Assembly: GCF_019431355.1 (NCBI RefSeq)
Contig: NZ_CP080269.1
Coordinates: forward strand, 2,232,001 to 2,296,000
Direction of reading: 5' to 3'
From: Paenibacillus sp. R14(2021)
Lineage (GTDB): Bacteria > Bacillota > Bacilli > Paenibacillales > Paenibacillaceae
DNA length: 64,000 bases
The position numbers were made by a program, and so were the translations under genes. The notes beneath the pieces are model-generated. The model was not told where the DNA came from. It searched no databases and saw only the letters and a program-made list of their open reading frames with translations. Of this stretch, positions 52,912 through 62,081 are shown piece after piece. Numbering within the stretch: position 1 is the first letter of the stretch; every line of letters starts with the position of its first letter.

Positions 52912-53970
52912 ATGGATAACAACAACGTACTGGAAGTGCAGAACTTAACGATTACATTTAACATGCAGCAAGGGTATAACCATGTTATTCGCGACGTCTC
53001 CTTTCATTTAAAGCGCGGGGAAACGCTTGCGATCGTAGGGGAAAGCGGCAGCGGGAAGTCGGTAACAACCAAATCCATCCTGGGGCTCGCTGGCAAAAAT
53101 GCGATAATCGAGGGCAGCATTCTCTTCAATCAGGATGGAAGAATCGTTGACTTAACCAAACTGAGCGATAAGGAATTTGAGACATCGATTCGCGGGAGTA
53201 AAGTTGCGATTATTTTCCAAGACCCGATGACAAGTCTCAATCCGACAATGACGGTGGGCAAGCAAATCATGGAGAGCATGTTGATTCACCGCGTCGTGTC
53301 GAACAAGAAAGATGCCCTTGCCCAGACCCTGAAATTGTTAGCGCTTGTCGGCATCGACAATCCCACGAAACGCATCAAACAATACCCCCATCAATTATCC
53401 GGCGGGATGAGGCAGCGGATCGTGATTGCAATTGCACTCGCATGCGAACCGGATGTATTGATTGCGGATGAACCGACGACTGCGCTGGATGTCACGATTC
53501 AGGCTCAAATCATTGATTTGATTAAAGACATTCAGCAGCGCACCGGGGTAGCCATCATTTTCATCACGCATGATTTGGGCGTTGTCGCTAATGTTGCCGA
53601 TCGCGTTGCGGTTATGTATGCAGGACAAATTGTAGAAGAAGGCCATGTCAATGAAATCTTCTATAACCCCCAGCATCCCTATACGTGGGGCCTGCTCTCA
53701 TCGCTTCCTACGCTAACGGACGACCTTGACGAAGCGCTATATTCGATACCAGGGGCACCGCCGATTCTTATGGAGCCGCCCCCTGGCGATGCATTTGCCT
53801 ACCGAAGCGACTACGCACTGGAGATTGATTTCGTAGAAGAGCCTCCCTACTTTCAAGTGACACCGACGCACCGCGTCAAAAGTTGGCTGTTAGATGAACG
53901 CGCCCCTAGAGTAGAACGACCGGAAATCCTCGCGAAAAGGCTAGCATTATTAAAGGGGATGGAGAAATGA
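52912..53970 (+). CDS. oppD: Oligopeptide ABC transporter ATPase OppD
   Basis: 352 residues. Walker A GESGSGKSVTTKSILGL, ABC signature QLSGGMRQRIVIAIALACEP, Walker B DVLIADEPTTALDVT, and the C-terminal oligo_HPY domain (PHPYTWGLLSSLPTL..PGAPPIL region). AGGTGATGAT precedes ATG 52912. The gene's stop overlaps oppF as ATGA. Usual cluster cysteines of some OppD/DppD C-termini are not evident here (no Cys in the tail). Confidence 0.94.
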   Translation: MDNNNVLEVQNLTITFNMQQGYNHVIRDVSFHLKRGETLAIVGESGSGKSVTTKSILGLAGKNAIIEGSILFNQDGRIVDLTKLSDKEFETSIRGSKVAIIFQDPMTSLNPTMTVGKQIMESMLIHRVVSNKKDALAQTLKLLALVGIDNPTKRIKQYPHQLSGGMRQRIVIAIALACEPDVLIADEPTTALDVTIQAQIIDLIKDIQQRTGVAIIFITHDLGVVANVADRVAVMYAGQIVEEGHVNEIFYNPQHPYTWGLLSSLPTLTDDLDEALYSIPGAPPILMEPPPGDAFAYRSDYALEIDFVEEPPYFQVTPTHRVKSWLLDERAPRVERPEILAKRLALLKGMEK

Positions 53971-54908
53971 GCCGTAAGGTAATACTATCCGTTAAAGATT
54001 TACATCAGCATTTTCGAGTGGATCGGAAAACGACCGTGCGCGCCGTAAACGGTGTGTCTTTTGAAATTTATGAGGGCGAAACCTTCAGTATTGTCGGTGA
54101 AAGCGGAAGCGGCAAAAGCACGCTCGGGCGTGCATTGATCCGCATCTATGACTATCAGCAGGGCGAAGTCACCTTTCTTGGCGAGAAGATATCCGGTCCG
54201 CTGAAAAAGGATAAAGAAAAATTCCTAAGAAGAAACATGCAGATGATCTTCCAGGATCCCATGGCCTCCTTGAATCCAAGGAAAACCATTTTGGATATCG
54301 TTGCATTCGGATTAGATGTAAATGGGCTGAGCCGGACGCCTGAGGAAAGAAAACAGCGCGTTATCGATGTTTTGGAAAGCGTTGGATTGTCCGGTTCCGT
54401 CATCAATCGTTATCCGCATCAATTCTCCGGCGGACAGCGGCAGCGAATCGGCATTTCAAGAGCCTTAGTCATGGAGCCTAAGTTTATCATTGCTGATGAA
54501 ATTATTTCGGCTTTGGATGTATCTATTCAAGCGCAAGTCATTAATCTCATGAAAAAACTGCAGCAGCAATACAAGCTCACGTATATGTTCATTGCTCACG
54601 ATTTATCCATGGTACGATCCATTTCGGACAGAGTAGCCGTTATGCACCTGGGTCATATTGTTGAGCTCGGGAATGTAAAGGATATCTATGAAAACCCGGT
54701 TCATCCTTACACGAGGTCATTGCTATCTTCCATTCCAACACACGATCCAATACGTGAAAAGACGAGAGTTCGCCAGCGTTATAATAAGCATGATATTAAT
54801 TATGCCGATGCTGTGATTCATCAGGTTAGCGATACGCATCAGGTGCTTGCGTCAGAAAAACATTGGGAGCTTTGGAGAGAAAAACGTTATGACGGCTATT
54901 TAGTATAA
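53967..54908 (+). CDS. oppF: Oligopeptide ABC transporter ATPase OppF
   Basis: 313 residues. Walker A GESGSGKSTLGRALIRIYD, RRNMQMIFQDPMASLNPRKT, signature QFSGGQRQRIGISRALVMEP, Walker B KFIIADEIISALDVS (the usual DEP/V is DEI here), and the C-terminal oligo_HPY NPVHPYTRSLLSSIPTHDP. Last gene of oppABCDF, followed by a terminator. Confidence 0.93.
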   Translation: MSRKVILSVKDLHQHFRVDRKTTVRAVNGVSFEIYEGETFSIVGESGSGKSTLGRALIRIYDYQQGEVTFLGEKISGPLKKDKEKFLRRNMQMIFQDPMASLNPRKTILDIVAFGLDVNGLSRTPEERKQRVIDVLESVGLSGSVINRYPHQFSGGQRQRIGISRALVMEPKFIIADEIISALDVSIQAQVINLMKKLQQQYKLTYMFIAHDLSMVRSISDRVAVMHLGHIVELGNVKDIYENPVHPYTRSLLSSIPTHDPIREKTRVRQRYNKHDINYADAVIHQVSDTHQVLASEKHWELWREKRYDGYLV

Positions 54909-54945
54909 CTGAAAGCGAAGCTCGTATACGCAAGCGGTTCAACGC

Positions 54946-54973
54946 AAAAAGGTGCCCATCGAGGCACCTTTTT
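54946..54973 (+). terminator. Terminator of oppABCDF
   Basis: AAAGGTGCC (54948-54956), loop, GGCACCTTT (54963-54971) and T-run to 54973. A-run on the left means it may also serve the minus strand. Confidence 0.9.
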
Positions 54974-54976
54974 ACG

Positions 54977-55037
54977 TTACTCCTGCTTCCCCTTATTTCG
55001 CCGAGTGAGCGATATTCCGCCAAATCCGCTAATGACC
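54977..55037 (-). pseudogene. Truncated copy of the 38754-type lipoprotein C-terminus
   Basis: Just after the response-regulator stop, the minus strand reads EVISGFGGISLTRRNKGKQE then a stop, matching AVISGFGGISLSRRKK of the 100-aa lipoprotein at 38754-39056. About 37 of 45 aligned bases are the same by eye. Only the last 20 residues remain. Confidence 0.8.
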
Positions 55038-56234
55038 TCAATTAACCTTCTTCCTATACTGGTTCGGAGGCAGTCCAGTCGCTTTCTTAAACGCCGTACT
55101 GAAATAGTGCTGCGATTCATAGCCCGTCCGCTCCGCAATTTCGTGAATGGCGAGGTCCGTCTCGCTGAGCAGCCGGATGGCTTCTTTCATTCGCGTTTGT
55201 GTCAAATATCGAATAAACGCGGCACCCATTTCCTGTTTAAACAGCCGGCTTAAATACACGGCGGATACGTTCATCTCGCCCGCTACGCCTTCAAGCGACA
55301 AGCTCTGGTCGGCGTAGCGCTCGGCGATCACCTCTTTCGTCCGGCGGACGAACGGCGTGAGCCGCGTCTCCCGGTTCACGCACGCTTTCGCCTCGGCATA
55401 GCGCGATGCGATGCCCTCCCCGGTTTCCGAATCGTAGCTGGCCGCAATCGTGATCCGAAGATATCTTGCGACCGAGATCTCGATTTCCTTCAAGACGGCT
55501 TCTCTTGCGTCTCCCCAGATGAACAGCACGATCAGCCCGACCTCATCCCTGAAATGCACGAGCGGGAAGCCGCGCAGCAGCTCCTCTGCGATATTCTCGA
55601 TCGCAAACAGAAGCAGCTGCCGGTCTTTCTCGTTGTAGAACGTCTTCCCTTTCGACTGCTCGGTCCAACGGATCACGCCCACAATGTCCGGCGGCTCGAC
55701 GGGCATCTGCAGAAAGGAAAGCTGTCCCGTAATTTCTTCCTCCTCCAGCTCGCCCTTCAGCCACTCCAAACAGAAGCGCTCGCGCAGCAGATCGAAATTC
55801 TTCTCGATTTGCTTGGAAGCCATGTGCAGCAGATCGTCGTTGATCATCGTCGCTTCCAGCTTCTGGACGAGCTTACGCAGCAGTGCTTCCAGTGCTCCGG
55901 GGTTGACCGGCTTCAAGACGTAATCATCGACCTCAAGCTTAATCGCCTCCTGCGCATAGGCAAATTCATCATGCCCGGTAATGATCACGATTTTGCACTT
56001 GGGCAGCTGCTCGCGCAGGCGCTTGATCAAGGTCAGTCCGTTCATGATCGGCATGCTCAAATCCACCAAGATGAGATGCACGTGATGCGCGATTGCCAGC
56101 TCCAGCGCTTCTTCGCCGTCCTCGGCCTCCCCCGCGACCTCCAGATTCAGCGCCTCCCACGGAATCGAGCTGCGAATGCCTTCGCGAATGATCCGCTCGT
56201 CATCCGCTATGACTACTTTCCAAGTCCTTGCCAT
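55038..56234 (-). CDS. YesN-type response regulator, AraC output
   Basis: 398 residues. Receiver domain with VVIADDERIIREGI (acidic pocket) and phospho-acceptor Asp in HLILVDLSMPIMNGLTLIKR (near residue 55), Lys in DDYVLKPVNPG. A middle linker/DUF region of about 150 residues, then the AraC double HTH: SLEGVAGEMNVSAVYLSRLF and LAIHEIAERTGYESQHYFST. AAGGAGGAG lies 9 bases before ATG 56234. Its start overlaps the end of the kinase gene by 35 bases. Likely activates the sugar importer operon of which it is the last gene. Confidence 0.93.
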   Translation of the reverse strand: MARTWKVVIADDERIIREGIRSSIPWEALNLEVAGEAEDGEEALELAIAHHVHLILVDLSMPIMNGLTLIKRLREQLPKCKIVIITGHDEFAYAQEAIKLEVDDYVLKPVNPGALEALLRKLVQKLEATMINDDLLHMASKQIEKNFDLLRERFCLEWLKGELEEEEITGQLSFLQMPVEPPDIVGVIRWTEQSKGKTFYNEKDRQLLLFAIENIAEELLRGFPLVHFRDEVGLIVLFIWGDAREAVLKEIEISVARYLRITIAASYDSETGEGIASRYAEAKACVNRETRLTPFVRRTKEVIAERYADQSLSLEGVAGEMNVSAVYLSRLFKQEMGAAFIRYLTQTRMKEAIRLLSETDLAIHEIAERTGYESQHYFSTAFKKATGLPPNQYRKKVN

Positions 56235-58077
56235 GCGCTGTCTCCTCCTTCCGCAATTGAATGGGATGTTTGATCGTTACGATCGTGCCGGCCTTCTCCT
56301 TGCTCTCCAACGTGATGCCATAGCTTTCGCCGAAGCTCAGCCTGATCCGTTCCTGCACGTTCCACAAGCCATAGCTTGCGCTTAAGCCGTTCAAGCGCCG
56401 ACCGGCCTCCGTTGCTTCGGAGCTGCCTGCAGCGACCGCAGGCGCCGATACGGCCTCAAGCGTCGCGCGCAGCGCTTCCAGACGCTCTTCCTTCATGCCC
56501 GCGCCGTCATCCCGGACGGTCAAGTTCAGCATGCCGCCGGCTACGGACGCGCGAACCTCGACCAGCCCCGGCCCTCTTCGTTCCTTGATGCCGTGGTAGA
56601 TCGCGTTCTCGACGATCGGCTGCAGAATGAGCTTGAGCACCGGCATGTCGCCGCAGTTCTCGTCCATATCAATCCTGTAATTCAACTTCTCCTTGTAGCG
56701 GGTTTGTTGAATTTTGAGATAGCTCCGAATATGTTCGATCTCGTCCGCAAGCGAGATAAATTCCTGTCCTTTGCTAAGGCCGAGACGAAACAGCTTGGAC
56801 AGCGTCTCCACCATCTCCGTCGCTTCTTGCGCACCGTCCTTACGGGCGAGCCATTGAATCGTGTCGAGCGTATTGTACAGGAAGTGCGGCTGGATATGGG
56901 CCTGCAAGCTTCGCAGCTCCGCCTCCCTCTTCAGCTGCTGCTCCTCGCGGACCTGCGAGATGAGCCGCGTGATTTGCGACAGCATCTTGTTGAAGCTGCG
57001 ACCCAGCACGCCCATCTCGTCCTCGCGTTCGACGGGAATTCGAATGGTCATATTGCCTTCCTCGACCTTGCGCATGAACGAGGTCAATTGTGAAATCGGC
57101 CGCGAGATCGAATGCGACAAATAATAAGAAGCGGCGATGCCAAGCATGCACACGATAGACACGAACGCGACCAAATACAAATTAATATCTTTGATTTCCT
57201 GAGCGCTGTCCGATACGGCGAATACGCCGACCGTCGTCCAGTTCGTAAAGGGAGACTTCTGATAGGTGAACTGCAAGCGCCTGCCGTTCACCGTCTGCGA
57301 GAACGTCCCGGACGACTGGCCGCTAAGCTGCTTCAGATCCGCCGATCCAAGATTCGCGTTGCGCGGCATGTAGATCCGTTCCCCTTCGTCGTTGACGACC
57401 ATGAGGAAACCTGATTTGCCGAGTCTCACGTCGCGGACCGTTTCGGCAATAACCCGCAGCTTGAGATCGATCAAGACGACGCCTTCGGTACGCTGCGTGT
57501 CCGGATTCTGGATCGCCCGCACGACGGAGACGACCTCGCTCTCCTTGTAATTCGCGTGCGTCGTTACATTACGCCCGGCGGGATGTCCGATGATTTTGAA
57601 TATACCCTTCGCTTGGACGGCTTCCTGGTACCAGCTTTCCTCCGTCAGGCTCTTGCCCGTCCTCGCATACATTTCATTACTGAAATAATCCCCGTTCGCT
57701 CGCACGACGATAATGCCGGCCACTTCCGAATACAGCGTCGTGAAGCTCTGCAGAAATTTGGACATGCGATACCGCTCGCCGTCATCGTCAATCGCGGATT
57801 CGCCCTCGCGCAGAAAGGACTGGATTTCGGGATCCATCGCAATAAAGTACGAGATATTCTGAATGTTGCCAGCGTAGGTATCCAGCGATTTGTTAACGCT
57901 GTCAATCAGCTGCGTCGTATGGCTGTTGACCTGCTTCTCGACGATGCCGTTCGCCGTCCAGCCCATTAGAAGACCGATGCCCATAGACGGAACGATGCTG
58001 ATCAGCAGAAAATGAAAAATGAGCTTGTATCGAATCGACCAATTATTAAGCTGAAACCATCGCTGCAGCTGTTTCAT
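56200..58077 (-). CDS. YesM/LytS-type sensor histidine kinase
   Basis: 625 residues from ATG 58077, six bases after AAGAAGG (ATG 58083 also possible). TM1 near residues 20-42, an extracellular dCache-like domain (about 45-295), TM2 near 297-315, HAMP to about 370, the His_kinase box RSLQAHIQPHFLYNTLDTIQ (phospho-His in QPHFLYNT), and HATPase_c with LILQPIVENAIYHGIKERRG and VRDDGAGM. Works with the overlapping AraC-type regulator. The gene just before it encodes a membrane-anchored sugar-binding protein that may be its sensory subunit. Confidence 0.93.
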   Translation of the reverse strand: MKQLQRWFQLNNWSIRYKLIFHFLLISIVPSMGIGLLMGWTANGIVEKQVNSHTTQLIDSVNKSLDTYAGNIQNISYFIAMDPEIQSFLREGESAIDDDGERYRMSKFLQSFTTLYSEVAGIIVVRANGDYFSNEMYARTGKSLTEESWYQEAVQAKGIFKIIGHPAGRNVTTHANYKESEVVSVVRAIQNPDTQRTEGVVLIDLKLRVIAETVRDVRLGKSGFLMVVNDEGERIYMPRNANLGSADLKQLSGQSSGTFSQTVNGRRLQFTYQKSPFTNWTTVGVFAVSDSAQEIKDINLYLVAFVSIVCMLGIAASYYLSHSISRPISQLTSFMRKVEEGNMTIRIPVEREDEMGVLGRSFNKMLSQITRLISQVREEQQLKREAELRSLQAHIQPHFLYNTLDTIQWLARKDGAQEATEMVETLSKLFRLGLSKGQEFISLADEIEHIRSYLKIQQTRYKEKLNYRIDMDENCGDMPVLKLILQPIVENAIYHGIKERRGPGLVEVRASVAGGMLNLTVRDDGAGMKEERLEALRATLEAVSAPAVAAGSSEATEAGRRLNGLSASYGLWNVQERIRLSFGESYGITLESKEKAGTIVTIKHPIQLRKEETAHGKDLESSHSG

Positions 58078-58123
58078 GACCATCCTTCTTCACCTTCACC
58101 TTGGGGCCGGATATGCAGGCACG

Positions 58124-59137
58124 TTATTTGGCATAGTAGTGATCGACATCGGCTTTTGTAACGACCGTTACGCCCGTGTCCACGTAGACCGGTACGGGAG
58201 AAATATTCGACCCGCGCCAATTGGCCTTCGGCTCGACGATATCGTTGCGCAGATGGAAGAGCTGCATCAGCGACCAGTACCCCATGTTCCACGTACCTTG
58301 GGCGATCGTGGCCGCAATCGTGCCGCTCTTTACCATATCCAGCGTCCCTTTGTCCGTATCGAAGCTGATGACGCGCACCTGATTCAGCTTGGCCCCTCGA
58401 AGAATGGCATTGCCCGCTCCGACGCCTCCATTGGCTTCCGTCACGAAGATACCCTTGAGATCCGGATTACGCGCAAGCAGCTGGACGGCTTTCTGTTCAG
58501 ACACCAATTGATCGCCCTTCCCGTCCTCGACTCCCGCCAGCTTCAAGTCCGGATATGAGGCACGGATCGTTTCCTCGAATCCTCGCGTGCGTTCCTGTAA
58601 ATTCAATTGATTGGGATGCGTTATGATGCCGATTTTGCCGATTCCGCCCGTCAGCTCGGCCATCTTGTGCGCGGCGGTCACACCGGCCTTGTAATTATCG
58701 GTGCCGAGAAACGAATATGCCTTGCTGTCCGGCGCGTCCGAATCGAACATAACGACTGGAATGCCGGCATCTACCGCCTTGTTAATCGCCGCGTTAAGCG
58801 CTTCCGAATTAATCGCGCTGACGGCGATGCCAGCGGGATTCCGCGCGATGACTTGCTCGAGCACCATGACTTCTTCCTGCACGTCGTACTGCGTGGAACC
58901 GCGGTATTCGACCGATACGCCGAGCGCCTCCGCCGCATCCTCGAACCCTTTGAGCCCATTCTTCCAATAGTCGATCCCCGTCAAGAAATTGACCATGACA
59001 TATTTCTGATCCATCGAGCCATGCAAGCCTTCCGATTCGTTCAACAATCCGCTGTCATCGCCCCGGACGAAAGCCATGTACAAGTAGACCATCAGCGTTC
59101 CAATCAGCACGATGTACACCATCAGCAGCTTCTTCAA
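58124..59137 (-). CDS. Membrane-anchored RbsB-type sugar-binding protein, probable sensor subunit
   Basis: 337 residues; start TTG 59137 with GGGGG 7 bases upstream. The N-terminal helix LLMVYIVLIGTLMVYLYMAF has no lipobox or cleavage site, so it acts as a signal anchor. The rest is a type I periplasmic-binding fold: KYVMVNFLTGIDYWKNGLKG, DAGIPVVMFDSDAPDSKAYS, IGIITHPNQLNLQERTRGFE and VRVISFDTDKGTLDMVKSGT. It sits between the permease and the kinase, distinct from the transport-type lipoprotein ChvE at the operon head. The arrangement resembles XylFII-LytS sensing in clostridia; role inferred from it. Confidence 0.87.
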   Translation of the reverse strand: MKKLLMVYIVLIGTLMVYLYMAFVRGDDSGLLNESEGLHGSMDQKYVMVNFLTGIDYWKNGLKGFEDAAEALGVSVEYRGSTQYDVQEEVMVLEQVIARNPAGIAVSAINSEALNAAINKAVDAGIPVVMFDSDAPDSKAYSFLGTDNYKAGVTAAHKMAELTGGIGKIGIITHPNQLNLQERTRGFEETIRASYPDLKLAGVEDGKGDQLVSEQKAVQLLARNPDLKGIFVTEANGGVGAGNAILRGAKLNQVRVISFDTDKGTLDMVKSGTIAATIAQGTWNMGYWSLMQLFHLRNDIVEPKANWRGSNISPVPVYVDTGVTVVTKADVDHYYAK

Positions 59138-59195
59138 GCCCGTACCCCCTATTAATCTCGCAGCCTCGTAAACTCGTTCCCATCAAACATAGCAA

Positions 59196-59237
59196 GTAGC
59201 GCGAAGGGACACAAGGGGTTGTGCCGCTCCGCGCTAC
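59196..59237 (-). promoter_or_regulatory. Stem-loop between permease and sensor genes
   Basis: GTAGCGCG (59196-59203) and CGCGCTAC (59230-59237) pair perfectly, with inner ACACAA/TTGTG pairing. No U-tract follows on the minus strand. It may separate high transporter from low sensor expression by processing or partial termination. Confidence 0.55.
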
Positions 59238-59262
59238 AAGTTTTATGTGAATGGATATCGAT

Positions 59263-60426
59263 TTACGCCGACTTGTTCTTGTTGTACAAGTCGAATGCCA
59301 CGGCGAGAAGAAGCACTAGCCCCTTGATCCCCTGCTGGTAGTCAATCCCAAGTCCGATCAGCGACATCCCGTTGTTCATAACGCCCATGACAAGGCCCCC
59401 GACGATCGCCCCGATGACCGTGCCGACGCCGCCGGTCGCGGATGCCCCGCCAATGAATGCAGCCGCGATCGCGTCTAGCTCGAAATTGACGCCGGCCTTC
59501 GGCGTTGCCGCGTTCAATCTTGCTGCGAATACGAGACCGGCTAATGCCGCAAGCACGCCCATATTGACGAATACGAGGAACGTCATTTTCTTCGTCTTGA
59601 CGCCGGATAGCCTAGCGGCTTTCTCGTTGCCTCCGAGCGCATATATATGGCGGCCCATGACCGTCTTGCGCATGATGAACGTATACAGCGCGACCAGTAC
59701 GAAGAGCAAGACGAGGATGTTCGGCAGCCCTTTGTACGATGCGAGCACGTACGAAAGCAGGTTAATTACGACTGCAATCGCCGCCAGCTTCAGCACGAAG
59801 AACGATATGGGCACAACCTCTAGATTATACCGCTGCTGTACGATGCGCGAACGCCAATCCATCATGACAACGAGCACGGACAATACAACGCCGATGAGCA
59901 GCGTCAGCGCATGCATATTCCAATGTCCTGGGATATCCGGGAGGAATCCCGTACTGATTGAGCGGAAAGCATCGGGGAAAGGCGCGACCGACTTGCCGTT
60001 TAGGACCAGCATCGTCAGTCCGCGGAACAGCAGCATGCCTGCCAGCGTGACGATAAAAGACGGAATCCGCACGTAGGCGACCCAGAATCCCTGCCAAGCG
60101 CCGACGATCGCGCCGAACAGCAGCGACAGGACCATGGCCAGCACAAACGACATCCCGTGCTTAACCATCATGATCGAGGATACTGCGCCGACGAAGGCGG
60201 CAACTGATCCGACGGACAGATCGATATGGCCTGTAATAATGACGAGCAGCATGCCGATCGCGAGAATCAGAATGTAGCTGTTCTGCAAAATGAGGTTCGT
60301 AATGTTAAGCGGTTTCAACAAAATCCCATCCGAGAGGAATTGAAAGAGAAGCATGATCAAGACTAATGCAACGAACATGCCGTATTGCCGAAAATTGCTG
60401 CGGACTAATTTAACTGCCATTTCCAT
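59263..60426 (-). CDS. gguB: CUT2 sugar ABC transporter permease (GguB/XylH type)
   Basis: 387 residues, ten or so helices. BPD_transp_2 family: ITGHIDLSVGSVAAFVGAVS, the PGDGVG-like VRIPSFIVTLAGMLLFRGLT and YALGGNEKAARLSGVKTKKM, then AFIGGASATGGVGTVIGAIV and GLVMGVMNNGMSLIGLGIDY. The longer length and GYDLNG-like insertion fit the multiple-monosaccharide (MmsB/GguB) and XylH branch. AGGAGG lies 9 bases before ATG 60426. Confidence 0.92.
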   Translation of the reverse strand: MEMAVKLVRSNFRQYGMFVALVLIMLLFQFLSDGILLKPLNITNLILQNSYILILAIGMLLVIITGHIDLSVGSVAAFVGAVSSIMMVKHGMSFVLAMVLSLLFGAIVGAWQGFWVAYVRIPSFIVTLAGMLLFRGLTMLVLNGKSVAPFPDAFRSISTGFLPDIPGHWNMHALTLLIGVVLSVLVVMMDWRSRIVQQRYNLEVVPISFFVLKLAAIAVVINLLSYVLASYKGLPNILVLLFVLVALYTFIMRKTVMGRHIYALGGNEKAARLSGVKTKKMTFLVFVNMGVLAALAGLVFAARLNAATPKAGVNFELDAIAAAFIGGASATGGVGTVIGAIVGGLVMGVMNNGMSLIGLGIDYQQGIKGLVLLLAVAFDLYNKNKSA

Positions 60427-60432
60427 GCCAGG

Positions 60433-61968
60433 CTACCTCCTGCTTGTTGTCATATATTTCATCAGTGTTTCCTGATTCGCTTCTTTTCTCGAAACTTCGC
60501 CCGTGAAGCTGCCCTCGCTCATAACATAGATGCGATCGCACATGCCTAGGAGCTCTGGCAGCTCGGAGGAGATCATCAGAATGCCTTTGCCTTGCGCGGC
60601 CAATTGGTGGATGATCGTATAGATTTCATACTTGGCCCCGACGTCGATGCCGCGTGTCGGCTCGTCCAAGATAAGTAAATCCGGCCCCGTAAAGATCCAT
60701 TTGCTCAGCACGACCTTCTGCTGGTTGCCACCGCTCAGATTGCCCGTCTTCTGATGAATGCTCGGCGTCTTGATATTCAGCTTCTTCCGGAAGCTCTCCG
60801 CCTCGTGATGCTCCCTGTAGTCATTCACGACGAACCACTTGGCAATGCCGTCCAGGTTCGCGAGCGTTGTATTGCGCTTGATGTCCTCCATTAGGATCAG
60901 GCCGTATTCCTTGCGGTCCTCCGTCACGTACGCGATGCCCTGATCGATCGCATCGCCGATGCTGGGCAGCTTGATTTCGCGGCCGTTCTTGAACAATTGG
61001 CCGCTGATTTTTTTGCCGTACGCCTGTCCGAACACACTCATCGCAAGCTCCGTGCGTCCGGCCCCCATCAAGCCTGCAATTCCCACGATTTCGCCTTGCC
61101 TGACGTTGAAGTTCACATTGTCGATGACTTTGCGATCCGCCTGCATGGGATGATAGACTTGCCAGTTTCTGACCTCGAACAGCACGTCGCCGATCGCCGG
61201 CACGCGTTCTGGATAGCGGTGCGTCAAGTCGCGGCCCACCATCCCTTTAATAATCCGGTCCTCTGTGATCCGGTCTTCCTTCACGTTCAGAGTCTCGATC
61301 GATTTGCCGTCCCGCAGAATCGTGATCGAGTCGGCTACCTTCATAATTTCGTTCAGCTTATGCGAAATGAGAATCGACGTAATCCCCTGCGCCTTGAACG
61401 AAAGCATTAATTGCAGCAGATTCTCGCTGTCTTCTTCATTCAGCGCCGCCGTGGGCTCATCCAGAATCAGCAGCTTCACTTTCTTCGACAGCGCCTTGGC
61501 GATCTCGACCAACTGCTGCTTGCCCACGCCCATCGTTCCGGCCTGCGTGTTTGGCGATTCAGTCAACCCTACCATGTCCAGCAGCTCCCGGGTACGCAAG
61601 ATCGTCTGGTTCCAGTCGATGATGCCCCCGCTTGCCTGTTCGTTGCCGAGAAAAATATTTTCCGCCACGGAAAGCTGCGGAATAAGCGCCAGCTCCTGAT
61701 GAATAATGACAATGCCCAACTGCTCGCTGTTCCGAATATTTTTAAATTCGCAGGCTTTGCCCTTGAATAAAATGTCGCCCTCATAAGAGCCGTGCGGATA
61801 TACGCCGGAGAGCACCTTCATCAATGTGGATTTGCCCGCTCCGTTCTCACCCATCAACGCATGAATTTCGCCTTCTCGCACTTTGAAATTTACGTTTTCG
61901 AGCGCCTTAACGCCCGGAAAGGTTTTGGTGATTCCTCTCATTTCCAATATGATCTCCGTCAAAGCCAT
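60433..61968 (-). CDS. gguA: CUT2 sugar ABC transporter ATPase (GguA/XylG type)
   Basis: 511 residues from ATG 61968 (or GTG 61971). Two ABC domains as in all CUT2 ATPases: Walker [18 protein letters not shown] in the first, signature [17 protein letters not shown], Walker [17 protein letters not shown]; second domain with degenerate Walker A ([17 protein letters not shown]), [20 protein letters not shown] and [16 protein letters not shown]. Energises uptake through GguB. 6 bases separate it from gguB. Confidence 0.94.
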   Translation of the reverse strand: MALTEIILEMRGITKTFPGVKALENVNFKVREGEIHALMGENGAGKSTLMKVLSGVYPHGSYEGDILFKGKACEFKNIRNSEQLGIVIIHQELALIPQLSVAENIFLGNEQASGGIIDWNQTILRTRELLDMVGLTESPNTQAGTMGVGKQQLVEIAKALSKKVKLLILDEPTAALNEEDSENLLQLMLSFKAQGITSILISHKLNEIMKVADSITILRDGKSIETLNVKEDRITEDRIIKGMVGRDLTHRYPERVPAIGDVLFEVRNWQVYHPMQADRKVIDNVNFNVRQGEIVGIAGLMGAGRTELAMSVFGQAYGKKISGQLFKNGREIKLPSIGDAIDQGIAYVTEDRKEYGLILMEDIKRNTTLANLDGIAKWFVVNDYREHHEAESFRKKLNIKTPSIHQKTGNLSGGNQQKVVLSKWIFTGPDLLILDEPTRGIDVGAKYEIYTIIHQLAAQGKGILMISSELPELLGMCDRIYVMSEGSFTGEVSRKEANQETLMKYMTTSRR

Positions 61969-62016
61969 CACACGCCCTTACTAATATAAAATCTACAGCG
62001 GCCGGGAACCTGAAAT

Positions 62017-62052
62017 GATTTAGCAACGGCGCCGCCGCGCCGTCGCTAAATC
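62017..62052 (-). promoter_or_regulatory. Strong stem-loop between chvE and gguA
   Basis: GATTTAGC plus ACGGCGC pair with GCGCCGT plus GCTAAATC (one mismatch, 4-base loop). Weak U-tract on the minus strand. Probably keeps the binding protein in excess by partial termination or mRNA protection. Confidence 0.7.
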
Positions 62053-62081
62053 AGGGTTTGCCAAGTCGGCTTACCGCTGGC

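Noticed and set aside
54477..54521. OppF Walker B reads ADEIISALD rather than ADEP.SALD
   Set aside because: The catalytic Glu and the D-loop are kept and OppF/DppF proteins vary here, so I do not take it as a defect.
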